From: Antedon mediterranea
Lineage: Eukaryota; Echinodermata; Crinoidea; Comatulida; Antedonidae
DNA length: 64,000 bases
Direction of reading: 5' to 3'
Assembly: GCF_964355755.1 (NCBI RefSeq)
Contig: NC_092671.1
Location: forward strand, 25,356,070-25,420,069
Shown here: piece by piece, positions 50,901 through 60,412 of the stretch
Layout of the letters: each line of letters begins with the position of its first letter
Position numbering within the stretch: the stretch's first letter is position 1
The notes under the pieces: model-generated
What the model was told of the DNA's origin: nothing
Seen by the model: the letters and a program-made list of their open reading frames with translations, nothing else
The model's database searches: none
Position numbers and translations under genes: made by a program

Positions 50901-50923
50901 CGGGATTAAGCGTACGTTTATAA
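29999..50923 (+). CDS. JMJD4: JMJD4, Fe(II)/2-oxoglutarate lysyl hydroxylase, six exons, 541 aa
   Basis: Exons 29999-30215, 31990-32155, 35161-35301, 42225-42492, 48846-48989 and 50234-50923 sum to 1626 nt in one frame, all GT-AG. Matches to JMJD4 include SYDEFFEKFMIANQPCLFKG, VPVSNCGKEQYGSQPKADM, YWQEYI, RCLYLKDWH, TSDWLNEFWD, DDYRFVYMGPKNSWTPLHAD, FRSFSWSANICGSKRWLIYP, DKYGNLPFDVTS, VIFIPSGWHHQVFNL and DDTISINHNWFNGCN. The iron ligands would be His and Asp of LHAD in exon 4 and His of SINHNW in exon 5. In mammals JMJD4 hydroxylates a lysine of eRF1 and tunes translation termination. The C-terminal half of exon 6 (about residues 350-500) is longer than in human JMJD4 and is unrecognised. An out-of-frame ATG with a four-codon reading frame (29985-29999) overlaps the start. 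The gene spans 21 kb because of repeat-filled introns. Confidence 0.93.
30319..30873. mobile_element. MITE family M1 copy in JMJD4 intron 1
   Basis: Collinear with 48094-48726 over about 550 bp. Shared landmarks include catcagtaacgtacgaacat, gcctcacgatcgatcgaaaa, gcaatgcattttgggattta and caataggaccatatagtat. Short terminal inverted repeats read ttaaaga(a)ccttccc and ggaaggggtctttaa. This copy lacks about 60 bp present in the other. Confidence 0.8.
32551..32887. mobile_element. MITE family M2, copy 1, JMJD4 intron 2
   Basis: Bounded by inverted TACTCGGGGTAC (32552 onward) and gtaccccgagta (near the right end). It shares ctaggact...ctactcctcccttattcg, gacatgtcctcaaagct, cgtctcgaagatggtacc and tgacgtcattacagcttc with copy 2 at 33380-33694. 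No ORF. Confidence 0.75.
32957..33028 (+). tRNA. tRNA-Val(AAC)-like sequence, decayed
   Basis: It contains gcgtagtggttatcacgt (A box), an anticodon arm tctac-ttaacac-gtaga with anticodon AAC, and ggttcaagcc (B box). The acceptor stem pairs badly (ggcttct against caaaact), so a functional tRNA is unlikely. Read as a tRNA pseudogene or SINE head. It lies between two M2 MITEs. Confidence 0.55.
33237..33313 (+). tRNA. tRNA-Val(AAC)-like sequence, second copy
   Basis: The 7-bp acceptor stem gttttgt / gcgaaac pairs, with two G-T pairs. A box is tgtagtgtagtggttgtc, anticodon arm tctgc-ataacac-gcaga (AAC), B box ggttcgagtcc. The T-arm region carries extra bases (ggccggtcccc) and does not fold canonically, so this is better preserved than the first copy but probably still not functional. 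Confidence 0.55.
33380..33694. mobile_element. MITE family M2, copy 2, JMJD4 intron 2
   Basis: Direct-orientation copy of 32551-32887, about 315 bp, with gtaccccgagta at its right end. Between the two copies lie two tRNA-Val-like units, each followed by a similar aaacttaatggtgaaa segment. The arrangement suggests a segmental duplication or a composite SINE. Confidence 0.75.
34826..35075 (+). mobile_element. SINE-like repeat (family B), JMJD4 intron 2
   Basis: It opens with (taa)n, then resembles 49592-49905: 'gattaaacacgtctggaaac', 'atactcacatgatg', 'cagtaatcaacgc', 'ttttgaccagatactaattt', 'gtacacct'. Heavily diverged, ending just before exon 3. Confidence 0.55.
35478..36751 (+). mobile_element. 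Dispersed repeat X, 1.27 kb, copy 1 (JMJD4 intron 3)
   Basis: Collinear with the reverse complement of 61790-63044. Landmarks: acagatggttctcgaataca, tttggactcatttaaacaaa, acccaatttgtgttttgtat, caaacgttgagaagcaactg, aggtggttaaaatcagtatc and ttttgcccttacg. No intact ORF and no clear terminal repeats, so its class (solo LTR, Helitron-like or other) is undetermined. A fragment of the 37153 repeat just left of it suggests X inserted into an older repeat. Confidence 0.75.
37153..37905. repeat. Direct repeat Y, copy 1 (JMJD4 intron 3)
   Basis: Matches 38711-39467 in the same order: catgttcatgaaaatgatgcc, gcagcaggagtgttgttcag, ctgctatttctagtgctatg, atggctttaaatagagtcac, tttcattggaagatttgttg, gatcaggcaggattaag, gtcggccaatgtcatagtac. 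The minus strand carries coding-like text (ILSGGLHIALEIAGAVQIMQ, YDIAIRNVLVHYNGERK) broken by stops. A decayed element or gene fragment of unknown family. Confidence 0.65.
38711..39467. repeat. Direct repeat Y, copy 2 (JMJD4 intron 3)
   Basis: Second copy of Y. It shares the same in-frame TAA after FKAI on the minus strand as copy 1, so that stop predates the duplication. A plus-strand open frame at 39041-39412 (INNIIDGKVKNLPVMGINLP) is open only in this copy and is disrupted in copy 1. No known family. The 0.8 kb between the copies (37906-38710) is AT-rich without an exon. Confidence 0.6.
39948..40260 (+). repeat. Minisatellite, 23-bp unit, about 14 copies (JMJD4 intron 3)
   Basis: The unit ttgagtgttcaggttttacttag repeats about 14 times with small variants (ccgatttt, cgggtttt, tatg for tag). 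Little divergence suggests recent expansion. Confidence 0.9.
40261..42224. other. JMJD4 intron 3, remainder before exon 4
   Basis: AT-rich sequence with no exon or clear element. Near 41330-41400 the words aaattaaccgataa recur, and 41700-41890 has repeated ggtttagtccag phrases, perhaps a small diverged repeat. Confidence 0.3.
42782..43270 (+). repeat. Minisatellite, 21-bp unit, about 23 copies (JMJD4 intron 4)
   Basis: The unit gaatactagaaaatgttactt alternates with the variant gaatactgaaaaatcttacta over about 490 bp, in a higher-order mixture. It starts about 290 bp after exon 4. Confidence 0.9.
43271..47235. other. JMJD4 intron 4, no further gene seen
   Basis: No supported exon. Includes tandem accgaccaaccgaccg near 45897-45915, a repeated aactaaaaataggt near 45949-45978, a short hairpin tactattgaac / gttcaatagta near 46018-46040, and CTAGGCCTAG words near 45562-45597. 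Confidence 0.3.
47236..47402. mobile_element. MITE with GCAACGCAAG inverted ends
   Basis: The left arm cactagaacgtaacgcaagg acgtaaacgcaacgcaag and right arm cttgcgttgcgctacgtcct tgtgtagcgtcgctagtg are imperfect inverted repeats. Inside, caatcacaagcgaat / atcgcttgtgattgg forms a further mirror and resembles a flanking piece at 47130. No ORF. Confidence 0.65.
48094..48726. mobile_element. MITE family M1, longest copy (JMJD4 intron 4)
   Basis: Short inverted ends tttaaagaccccttccc and gggaatggggctttaaa. Collinear with 30319-30873 plus about 60 bp (ttgctgcattaattgtcttt and following). The open frame at 48405-48620 lies wholly inside the element and has no homology. It ends 119 bp before JMJD4 exon 5. 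Confidence 0.8.
49592..49905 (-). mobile_element. SINE-like repeat (family B), JMJD4 intron 5
   Basis: Best-preserved copy of the family. (taa)n leads into cttatatagcgc, then ggaaacatactcc, gcagctagtaatcagcgc, ttgatctaaccgggtaccca, gagagaggcaaacg. The end, ggattcaaacctcgatctca, is followed by gtagtcgaacgtccaacaca and ctgcgccac. Read on the minus strand that end resembles a tRNA head (B box gaggtttgaatcc), so the SINE probably runs on the minus strand. Confidence 0.65.
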
Positions 50924-51265
50924 ATCAAAGTGGTGTAATTTCTTAAGTTTTTTCAATGACTGCTTTTAGGATTGTACTATTCTAAAACTTCCTTTAAACG
51001 ACCATTTTAGTTATTATTGTTTGTTTAATTGCTGTCTAAAAGGATAGCTGTAAGTACCTTCTTTAACAAATCGTTGTGACATTCGTTTCCTATTTGAAAC
51101 TTAGTAATCAAATTTACATTGTTCAACGAATTATTATTACAGAATATAACATTTTCCAATTTAAAATCATGTAACTTTTCTAGTAAAAAATCATAATTAC
51201 TTTTCTTCAAATATAAACTTATTATTCATATTGTCAACGTTTTAAAATCACGCAAGGAAATTGGG

Positions 51266-51570
51266 CAAATATATTTGTGACTCCATTTCGTACTGTTACC
51301 AAGGCCAAGATAAATACTTTCAATTTCGGTTTTCGCACCGTCAGTTGGGTACTAATAGACTTCTTTTTTAATGGGTATAGCAGATATCAACTTGGTGCTT
51401 TTTGCCACACAGAAATAGAGACAATAGAACACTTATTTTGGTCATACAATGTAACCTCAAGTTTTATTTTAGATTGCGAACAACTATTCTTTGGGAGACA
51501 GTTTGTCCTCTCAAAGGAAGAGTTGTTTTTTGGTAAAGCACAAGATACCATAACCCAGTAAACATGAGTT
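51266..51570 (+). mobile_element. Decayed non-LTR retrotransposon, zf-RVT-like end
   Basis: Across frames one reads FQFRFSHRQLGTNRLLF, then CHTEIETIEHLFW and QFVLSKEELFFGK. This is the usual end of L1/CR1-type reverse transcriptase ORFs (HRxLGTNxLL ... ETIEHLFW). A stop and frame changes make it dead. It lies 340 bp past JMJD4, on the same strand. Confidence 0.65.
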
Positions 51571-52087
51571 CTATTCTACATTGTAAACAATACATTTTTA
51601 ACTGTAAGGTGAATATTAAGAGACCAGACTCTAATGTATTTTTTTTCACAAATTGTTGACAAAAGGCCTAGATTAGGCCATAAAAAGTACAATATTAATT
51701 AACATACACTTAGAGTAGTTAAATATATAAGCATATAAATCAATTCATGAAATGAATTAATAACTTGCTTAACATAGAGATATTATTGTTCACTGTAAAA
51801 TCTCAATGAATTAACTAAGTTAATGATTAAATATTGATTTTTAATTTGTTATAGATCAATTATGTCCATGAATATTTTAATTTTAATGAATATTTACATA
51901 GCATATATTATGTAACGCTGTTGCATTGTTTGAAATGCATCTCTTTATTGTGAAAAATACAAAAATTATTGAAAAAGTATTACATTTTTAAATTGTGTTT
52001 AACAAAATCCCAAATAATAAGAAGAAAGATTAAGATGTATGTCTCATAGGAACAGTGGAAATATAAGGTAAAGTTCATGGGTTTTTT

Positions 52088-52480
52088 TGGGCAGCCATTT
52101 TGATTTTTAAAATGTCGACCATTGGATGAGCTTAAATTAATTCTGTATTTATATTCCTTGACCCTCGAAACCTACATTTTGCCACCAAAATCATGTCTAT
52201 ACATGCTGTAGAAGCTGAGATATGGGCACACATCTGTATTTTAAGGCGGCTATTGGATTAACTTCAAAATGCTGTATTTGAATTCCTTGACCCTTAAAAA
52301 CATAAACTTTGCCACCAAAATCACTTACATACATAAAGAGAAGAGATATAAGCAAAACCTGTATTTTATGTCGGCCATTTTGAAAATCTAAAATGGCGGC
52401 TTTTCCCAGGCCAGATGAGCTGGAACTTTGGTAGATATATAGACATCATATAATACAAAACACTTGTTTCTAATTTTTTT
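52088..52480. repeat. Tandem repeat, about 128-bp unit
   Basis: Two full units and a partial third share 'gccattttga', 'ggatkarcttmaaat', 'ctgtattt', 'attccttgaccct' and 'ttgccaccaaaatca'. The array sits directly downstream of the receptor gene's stop codon on the minus strand. Confidence 0.6.
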
Positions 52481-53302
52481 CCAGATTGGCCCGTTTTAGA
52501 TACTATTTTTTGGCAACAGTACTAAATAGTAATATAAAAATGATTACAAATACCAGAACCAACATTCCTATGTCAAAAATTAAGGATTTATTTGTTGAAC
52601 ACCAAACTGGTGGCTGTTTTGGTTCTGATATAGGTTGTTGGAGTACTTGTTCCTGTTGCATTCCTTGTTCTTGTTGCTGTTCTTGTAATTCTGCTTGTTG
52701 CTGTTCTGGTTCATTTAGTGGTAGTTGTTGATTTAGTTGTCTATGGAGGTTTAGTTGCTGCTGTGTTTCCAATTGATCTAGTTGTTTCCGTAGTAGTCTG
52801 TCATCCTTCTCATTCTTCATCATCGTCTCTGAAACACGCTCTTTTATTACATCAATTAGGAGACATAACACGCTAATCGCGATGACTGCTAAAAAAAATT
52901 GTCCTACCGAACAAGAAAAATACTTCAGATAAATAAAACGAAAAGATTTTGTGTTTAGGGAGACAATAAAATGACGTCATTTTAACTTATTTCAATTCAG
53001 TATATTAACATGTAAGCACATTTTCAGATGACGTGGCCAGTCTATGAAAACATAATAAGCCATGACAGAAATCTGAGTAGCGTGAAATTTTAGCAGTGTC
53101 CCGATTACGCTGCATTTCAAAATGAAGATGAAATCTTAGAAAGAGAAAGCTACGTTTCGTAAAAAAAATGAAAGGCTTAGTAAAACAGTATTGCGCAAAG
53201 TAAAGTACATTAAATTTTTATTATAATATGAATTAATTTTAAAATAACATATACTTTTTAGTTAAAAGTCAGTTGGGCCTTTCTAATTAAATCCTCCCTT
53301 TA

Positions 53303-54510
53303 TAGTTGGGGAGCCAGAAAGGGTTTACGTGCACCCTCTAGCAAACTATGTTAACAATGTGTTTTGCTTCCTTATATCAATACAAATAAATTTGTTGCTG
53401 TTGGCCGAAAACAAATTGGGATGCTTGGTCAGTACAGCGGCCAAAAGGTCAATATGGTCAAAGTTAGAACTGTGCGTAACTTGGTAACTACTGGGTGTAT
53501 TGGAATATTTTTTTGTGCCAAACTACTCTGAAGACCCATATTTCTATTCACTCTAATGGGAAACTTTTGCCAAAAGTGGACAGAAACCCCTTTTCTGACC
53601 ACTGATCAAGAAATTGGCCATATTAATATCTCATCAATCAGTGGTCAGAAAGTGATAATTGTGGTCTCAAATTCATTCCTAGTATTTTGAGAAGAAAACT
53701 ATCACTTTGTGACCTGGTTGCTAAATATTTCTATGGTCATTTTCTTGATCAGTGGTCATGATATGTCTTTTGGCACTTGTTCATTAGAGTGATATCAATT
53801 TGAGTGTATTTTGATATTAAGCAAAGACAACATTCGCTAGTTATTAAAAATGTGTGCTCCACGCAAAACTGATTGTACCAGCTATAGGTTAAATGTCAAA
53901 ATAAGGTGTTTTTTGGCAAAAGTTGTCCATTAAATTGAATAGAAATATGTATCTTCTGAGTATTTTGACACCAACTATGACCATATTATCCGCCCAACAA
54001 TTTCTGAGGTATGAAAAGTGTGCTCCAAGCCAACAATATTTGTGCAGGCTATATGTCAAAGGTCAAAATTAGGAATTTATTAACAGTTTTATAATTTGTA
54101 TTACATTAGAGAACAAATATAAAAATATACTTTGCGAGTAATTTGAGACCACAATTATCACTTTCTGACCAGTGATTGATGAGATATTCATATGGCCAAT
54201 TTCTTGACCAGTGGTCAGAAAAGGATTTCTGTCCACTTTGGCAAAAGTTTCCGATTAGAGTGAATAGAAATATGGGTCTTCTGAGTAGTTTGGCACAAAA
54301 AATATTTCAATACACCCACCCAGTAGTTACCAAGTTACGCACAGTTCTAACTTTGACCATATTGACCTTTTGGCCCCTGTACTGACCAAGCATCCCAATT
54401 TTTTTTCGGCCAAAAGCAAAAAAATTGACTTGTATTGATATAAGGAAGCAAAAAAACATTAACATAGTTTGCTAGAGGGTGCACGTAAACCCTTTCTGGC
54501 TCCCTAACTA
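53303..54510. mobile_element. Foldback element with 370-bp arms (receptor intron)
   Basis: Arms 53303-53672 and 54141-54510 are inverted copies. Ends are tagttggggagccagaaagg / cctttctggctccctaacta. Internal landmarks ggtcaatatggtcaaagtta, cccatatttctattcactct and gaccactgatcaagaaattg are mirrored. TA at both ends could be a target duplication. The 470 bp spacer has related short repeats but no transposase ORF. It sits in the intron between the TM2 and TM3 exons. Confidence 0.85.
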
Positions 54511-55499
54511 TTATTTATATTGTTTCGTTTCGTACTGTTGTGCTTTTGTTCTCTATTTGATTTATGTATTTTTTAGAATTTGTATTATATGAAAATAAGT
54601 GCATGATTGAATATAGTCGGACATTTGGGTCTACAAATAATAAGTCTACGTTACGTATTAAAGCCGAGCAGCAATTTGCCGACGCCAACACGCTCTGTAA
54701 ATTTGTAGGAGTCTGACCGCGTCGTCGAAACGAAATGCGCTCTTATACATACCGGCATATTAATAGCAAGACAAAACTTATCTTATCGAAGTTAATAAAA
54801 ATTACCAATTTTTGGACTTTTATCTGCTACTGGAGGCAGAGACAAGACGATTAGCTGTTGAAAGACAATCTGCGCAAGTAGTACAGTTGTTTCATAATTA
54901 ATTTAATCTTCCTGCAGAATCGTACGGTATAAGAAACATAAAGGGCATCAGGAATGAACAAAGATAGTATGGAAAAATATAAAAGGTTTTTTGAAATTAG
55001 TCTCGTCGGTGTATGTGATCGAAAAGTTTGACGATGCATATAAAGTAGATAAATAATTATAGTCGATCGATTTCCTGTAAAGCTGACCAATTCCCAAATT
55101 CCATCGCCAACAAATTTACACTTAGCTTCAATCGGCTCAAAGTCTACTTGGCTTTCATCAAGTGTCGAGGACATAAATTCCAATAAACATGTTTGACTAT
55201 CTTTAGGATAATTTTCGATGTCAATATGACAATTATTATGTTCTAAATAAAGTTATGCTTGAAAGGCTAACGCTGCCGTTGTAGCATACTTTAACAGGAA
55301 CACTTTCCATGAAATATCTGTGATCTTTGTCTATACTAATTTATAATTTAAAAAAGTATAAAAGAACATTATTTTAGCATATAACAAAACGATATTGTTT
55401 GTATGGCGAAAAAAAAACATTAAAATATAATTTACATCATGTGATTTCTACAAAGAAATATAATAAAGTTGAGACATTGTTTTTTTAGTGTTCAATGAT

Positions 55500-55968
55500 G
55501 AAACACCCATCAGAAATATTACTAACCTGACACGAGAAGAATAAAAATTATGTAAAGAATTTGCACAGCGATGCGTCCGTTCTGATACAATTAAAGAATC
55601 AATTCTCGCACCACGGTATGGTTCTTAGAAAATCCAACGAATTCCTTATTCCAACACCCCACCCCACCAGCTCAAACAGAACGATATGGCAACAGTGCTA
55701 TACCCTTCCTTGCCAAACTTCTTAATGATTCTCGTTTTCGACGGTCATCTTGTGCAATTTATCTTCGCGAGTTGTTTATGCCTCTTGCATTCAGCATATA
55801 GTTGTTTGGTAATTTTCCATTTTTTTTATTGTATTTTATATTAATTGTTTAATATTTGAATGTTTTTTATATTTCTTATCTGTTTTTTATATTATTGTTA
55901 GGCTTATATTGTTGTAATTTAGCCTTGTGCTGTGATCACGATATTTTTTAAATAAATAAATAACAGTC
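55500..55968 (+). mobile_element. Non-LTR retrotransposon 3' end
   Basis: The plus strand reads PAQTERYGNSAIPFLAKLLN, the usual last motif of many CR1/RTE-type reverse transcriptase ORFs. An AT-rich 3' tail follows, ending ttttttaaataaataaataa. A 5'-truncated dead copy inserted in the receptor region. Confidence 0.6.
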
Positions 55969-57133
55969 TTTTCACGTTTCTTGTTGATGTCGTTTTAGTG
56001 TCACAAAATAGTTAGTGAAATCATTTTTATGATCAATAGACATTTTTTGCCCGCACCTGGCCTTTAAGACGATTTCTGAAATAAAAGCGTGATTAGATAA
56101 TATGTTATATAATTAGTAGCCTATGTAAATTGAGTACCTCCATTAAATATACTTTTGGTTTTATTTTATGATGGCACTAGGCTACACTGAAAAACAATAA
56201 TAAAGCCGTTTATATATTAATATGTTTATAAGATCTCTGGCCTATATACTACTATGACTAGAATCTGCATAACTTCTTATCTTTTTATTATTTACTTTCT
56301 CTTTCTTTTTCTTAGTTTCAATAATGGCAAAATAACAATAATATACATAATAATATAATTAAGGCATTATTGAGGATCCTGTAAAAGAAGAAGTTTCTTG
56401 TCTCATGCAGGATCCCAAAGAAAATAAACATGAACAATTGTGACAGCCAGTTTTTCTATATCTGCATCATTGCCGTATTATAACTATGCCTAGTAACTGT
56501 ACATACTTTTTTAGAAGTACAATATCAGGTGTCCAGATTGTACTCTGTGGCAGTCGTAGGCATTCCCGTTTCGGTTAGGTTCCAGGCAATGAATTTTAAA
56601 AGGGGCCGCGTTTTGCCTTTAATGGGAAAATTGCAAAATCAGCACTGGTCATGTTTACAAAATAACAAATAGTTGTAAAAAAAATATAGACTACCGTATG
56701 ATGACACGAAATTATCCAACCGAATTGGATATATTCAGGAGTGCTATATCTTATCTACCAGTTCAATAATATGAGTTAACACAAAAGTAAATCCAATCTC
56801 GGTGACATTATCAGTGTTAAGTACTGGGCGGGTTGCTGGGGGTTGAGGATATCTTTCAGCAAGCTCTTTTGTAAGCTGTGCCGTTTTACTCGAATTATTC
56901 ACGACGTCCACGCTCGTCCCGCCATTTACTAAAGATAACATTGTTTACAAACATGCATGGAGGACATAAAACTTTTAGTGAAAGTTATGCAATAATTAAA
57001 AAAATTCAAAACATAGATAAATCTAATTGTTGTAAGATATTTAACATAATGCTAGTCTAATAACGCTTTTTAATACAAAAGTTACAGACCAATACTAATA
57101 TAATATACGGTACAGATACCATTATTTAAATAT

Positions 57134-57230
57134 TATATGTATTTATTTATTTTTGTCAACAATATTTACAAAGGGTGTCCCTTCTAGGTCTTTTAAAGAG
57201 GATCTGATAACCATGGGCCCTTTTTATCAA
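57134..57230 (-). mobile_element. Retrotransposon 3' tail, minus strand
   Basis: On the minus strand gggcccatggttatcagatc, ctctttaaaagacctagaag and ggacaccctttgtaaatatt lead into an AATAAATAAATA tail. This resembles non-LTR retrotransposon 3' ends. No coding part is left. Confidence 0.45.
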
Positions 57231-57818
57231 ATTTAAATTACAATATTTAAAATATAAAATTTGAACAAAAGATATACAAAACAAAACAAAATCAAATACA
57301 AATATTAAATTGCTTATCATTATCAAAATTGTCATTTTAGTGCTATGGTGAATACAATAACATAATATATATTTCTTTACATCGACCTATACGGTTAAAA
57401 ATTATTTGTTGTTTTCCCTAACCCAGAGAAATATATTTTTAATATAATGGCTCTGCCCTAACCTTGTAAAATGTATAATTTCAATTCGCGTTCTGTCTCC
57501 CAACTAAATGGTTGGAAATATCGCTACTACAGTGAGTGTATTACCGATGATGAAAACCTAAAAACGTACCGGTATTTTGTAGAAGTGCCGATACAAGTAG
57601 AAACGTTATAAGTATTTGCAAAGACACCACATTCAAGCAATTGGGCATAGTTGAGTAGTTTATATACTTCTTCTAAATGACTAAAAGAACAAAAACAATT
57701 ATTTTAATACCATTAAAGAGGCGTACGATGATGCTTTTTTAAAATGAATCTAGAAGTGAATTCACAGTCTACACTTTTTTCATTACACATACTATGGTAT
57801 ATATAGTATAGTATAGTA
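57231..57818. other. AT-rich stretch, no gene seen
   Basis: Nothing recognisable beyond short A/T runs and a tagtatagtatagtaac microsatellite near 57801-57820. Confidence 0.3.
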
Positions 57819-57968
57819 ACACAAATAAAAATAAATTGGTTACTTCATGGTACTTAATATTGACTGCAAATTTGTTTCGTAAGCTAGCAAAGTTACAAAG
57901 CTAGCTTACGAAACAAATTTGTAGTCAATTGTACCATAAAGTAACCAAGTTTATTTTTATTTGTGATA
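57819..57968. mobile_element. Short hairpin element, 2 x 68 bp
   Basis: The left arm (acacaaataaaaataaattg gttacttcatggtac, gcaaatttgtttcgtaagctagc) and right arm (gctagcttacgaaacaaattt, tgtaccataaagtaaccaag, tttatttttatttgtgat) are near-perfect inverted copies around a short loop. Likely a minimal MITE. Confidence 0.75.
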
Positions 57969-60135
57969 CATATCTAGCTCTACTAATGTTATCGAGCACT
58001 GTAACCAGAAGATCTAGTTATCTCTTACTCGTAAGTATAGTATTATATAGTATATAAAAATAAAGGAGGCACATGCTATATTGTATTACAATATACATAC
58101 ATCCTCTTTTATTTGTATTTCTTTTATTCCAGTCCACTCGCGCAGCGTTTTCATTCATTACAAAATTAATTTTCAATTCAAAATCAACATATCGGGGAGA
58201 ATTAGGCGACTGAAATTAAACAATTCACGTTTTAAATTATCTTTTGTTCAAAACACAATACGCACATTTTTTCGAGCACTTTTTAATTCAGTGTGTTAAA
58301 TGTTGCAATATTTGTATGTTTTATAGTATTTTTAAATGTATTTTAGAAGTATTTTAAACGTCATATAAAATTATTTACAATATATTTTAATATCCTATCT
58401 TTCCATGGAAGACGATTTTCAAAAAATTATGTTACATTTTTCACGAATAAAGTTGATCTATGTCAATATGTCTAAATCATAATAAAAATGTCACAGATAG
58501 ACCTACCTATGAAAACCTGAACAAACACAAAGTAAATCAGGATATTATAATGACTTAAATAGAAAATGCTGGGCTACTATAAGGCAACTATTTTTCCGAC
58601 CATGTGATCTCATGACTCCAATCTGAACTTAATTGCTATGAATGCATATGCCTTTTTCACGAAAAGGAAGACATCTTCGATCGATGACAAACAATGCTGC
58701 TGTGTAGGGAAGCGTAGAAGTTTCGTAAAAAAGGCGTATTGTTTAGCGACCGTTAAACGCTTTCTGAACACAAGCTATATAAAACATAATTGTAGGACTA
58801 GTTTTGAAAATTCACAGAGTTCGTACTACTACTACTACAATTGGTGCTATGATAAGTAAATATCAATAACGAAACTCAGTGTAAACGGAACTTGATGATG
58901 TTGGGGTGCGATATATATAATTATATAGGCATAATAATTGTGAATAATGTACGGGTATGTTGGAAGTTATGCTATGAGGTTAATGTGACATGTTGTGTTC
59001 TTGGATAGTAGGGTGTCTGATTAGATGGGGATTTGTTAGACGACCACGTCACGATTATGCCTGGCAGGGTTTATTAATGAGTGTCTGCAAACGAGATCTG
59101 GACGACGGATATAAGGAATGAGAGGCAGAAGAAATGCGGAAATAATGCCAGACAATGCTGCCTCATGTTTATGTTTCTGTTAAATAAAAACGGACAAAAT
59201 TAGGTAGACGTTTCAGAGGTAACTAATGGTGAAATATACAATACATGATAATGTGTATGAGTTCGACATATATTATCTTTCGGTAAATGTGTGCGAGTAT
59301 TTCTGTACCGTATATTTGAGGCCTATAGCCTAGAAAGATACAAAATAACCACATACTAAATCAAACTTAACAACAAGGTAGAGCTTGGCCACAAAATACT
59401 GGCCTATAACATGCGTTATATGGTGAAATAAATAATACATCCGAATTAGCATGTTTATTTACTTGGCTTGTAGGCCTTAATTGAAAGTTAGTACGGTATT
59501 CGTTCCAGTTGTTTCTCCCTTGTCTTAACCGGAAAACTATGACGTGATTTGATAGCGTATCCTTGAATGTCATTGTTGTAAGTGACGTCACACCCAAAAA
59601 AATGACATTTTTAAATGGGGCCAAAACAAATAAAGAAACACAATTTCGACGTAAAGTTGATATGGAAATGACCAGTGATAGGACATCTCCCTTTACTGCA
59701 ATGTATACCTCCGTGTGACGTGTCAGACAATATAAGAAATTGTCATGAATTCCGAGATTTTTCTTTAGGACATAACACAATTTAATTTAGTGTTCCATCC
59801 ATCCTTGCATTTGTTTGTTGCGCATGCGTCGCCATAAATAAATCGTATGCGCAGCCAGAGTGCTCTAGTAACGTGTGTGCTTCAAGAATTTGTCATTAAT
59901 TTTATCTACGGAAAGTACATCATTTTCTTACGAATTTAGTTTTAAGTATTTTAAAATATAATCAAAATATGCTATTTTTATATTTGAAATTAATTTTAAC
60001 ATGTGCAATGGCGGGCAATCCATGAATTGTGGTTTTATATCATATTATGGCTAGGATGCGATTTTGTATACGAGAATTCATTTGTAGTGCCTGGTAGTAG
60101 GCCTAGTAGTAGTGCTACGAGGTCATCTACGTCAC
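57969..60135. other. Non-coding stretch
   Basis: Open frames at 58638-58859 (+) and 59367-59780 (-) have no recognisable domain, codon pattern or splice context. Nothing else supported. Confidence 0.3.
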
Positions 60136-60412
60136 CAGCTAAAAAACTTTCCAGCCTCTGTCGGTTTGGTTGTGATTTCTTCTCTGTTGTCTGAAGGGTA
60201 AGGTTGAGTAAGCTTACGTTTATGTTCGAAAAGTTCCCATCTCAAATCCAATTCCAGTGTATACTGCTCTTTGCTATACTCCGAGAGTGTGTCACCAAAA
60301 CCAAGTACAAAGTAAGTGAACAGACACTCGGTATTATGGCGGAAATATAAAGTTTTTAGGCCGCTATTAAGTAGGATATTTCTACATTCTTTACGTCTGT
60401 CTGTTTTTATTG
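60136..60412 (-). other. Unassigned open frame, possible exon
   Basis: The minus strand is open for about 90 codons without an ATG at its start. It includes LFTYFVLGFGDTLSEYSKEQ and YTLELDLRWELFEHKR. A GT donor-like site (cgtaagct) follows EHK. It reads like protein but matches no family I know. It could be an exon of a gene on the minus strand, or chance. Confidence 0.25.

Larger units (their letters stand above)
52503..56941 (-). pseudogene. Cys-loop (nicotinic acetylcholine receptor-like) channel, apparently broken
   Basis: N-terminal exon 56928-56759 reads QLTKELAERYPQPPATRPVL and FTFVLTHIIEL, like the first nAChR strands. The middle block (about 55380-54806) holds a Cys-loop C-HIDIENYPKDSQT-C with exactly 13 residues between cysteines (codons 55231-55229 and 55189-55187), then GDGIWELVSFTG. 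Pre-TM1 and TM1 text continues in alternating frames, then TM2 reads TVLLAQIVFQQLIVLSLPP. The last exon 52903-52503 joins in frame (KIG-QFFLAVIAISVLC, TM3), has a Gln-rich cytoplasmic loop and TM4 (IFDIGMLVLVFVIIFILLF), and ends at a stop. Lesions: TAA just before the Cys-loop (AFQA-stop-LYLEHNNC) and three frame changes between FTG and TM2. The exon with the WxDxxLxW motif was not found. Intact genes elsewhere in the window make simple sequencing error less likely but not excluded. Confidence 0.65.

Noticed and set aside
52486-52731. Plus-strand Cys/Ser-rich open frame
   Set aside because: It is the antisense reading of the Gln-rich loop in the receptor's last exon.
54851-54890. Splice acceptor gcgcag inside TM2 as a true exon start
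   Set aside because: The bases just upstream encode TVLLAQ, the expected TM2 sequence, in the same frame, so they are exonic and the problem is a frameshift.
59367-59780. 137-codon minus-strand open frame
   Set aside because: No domain, no compositional support, no splice context; probably chance in non-coding DNA.
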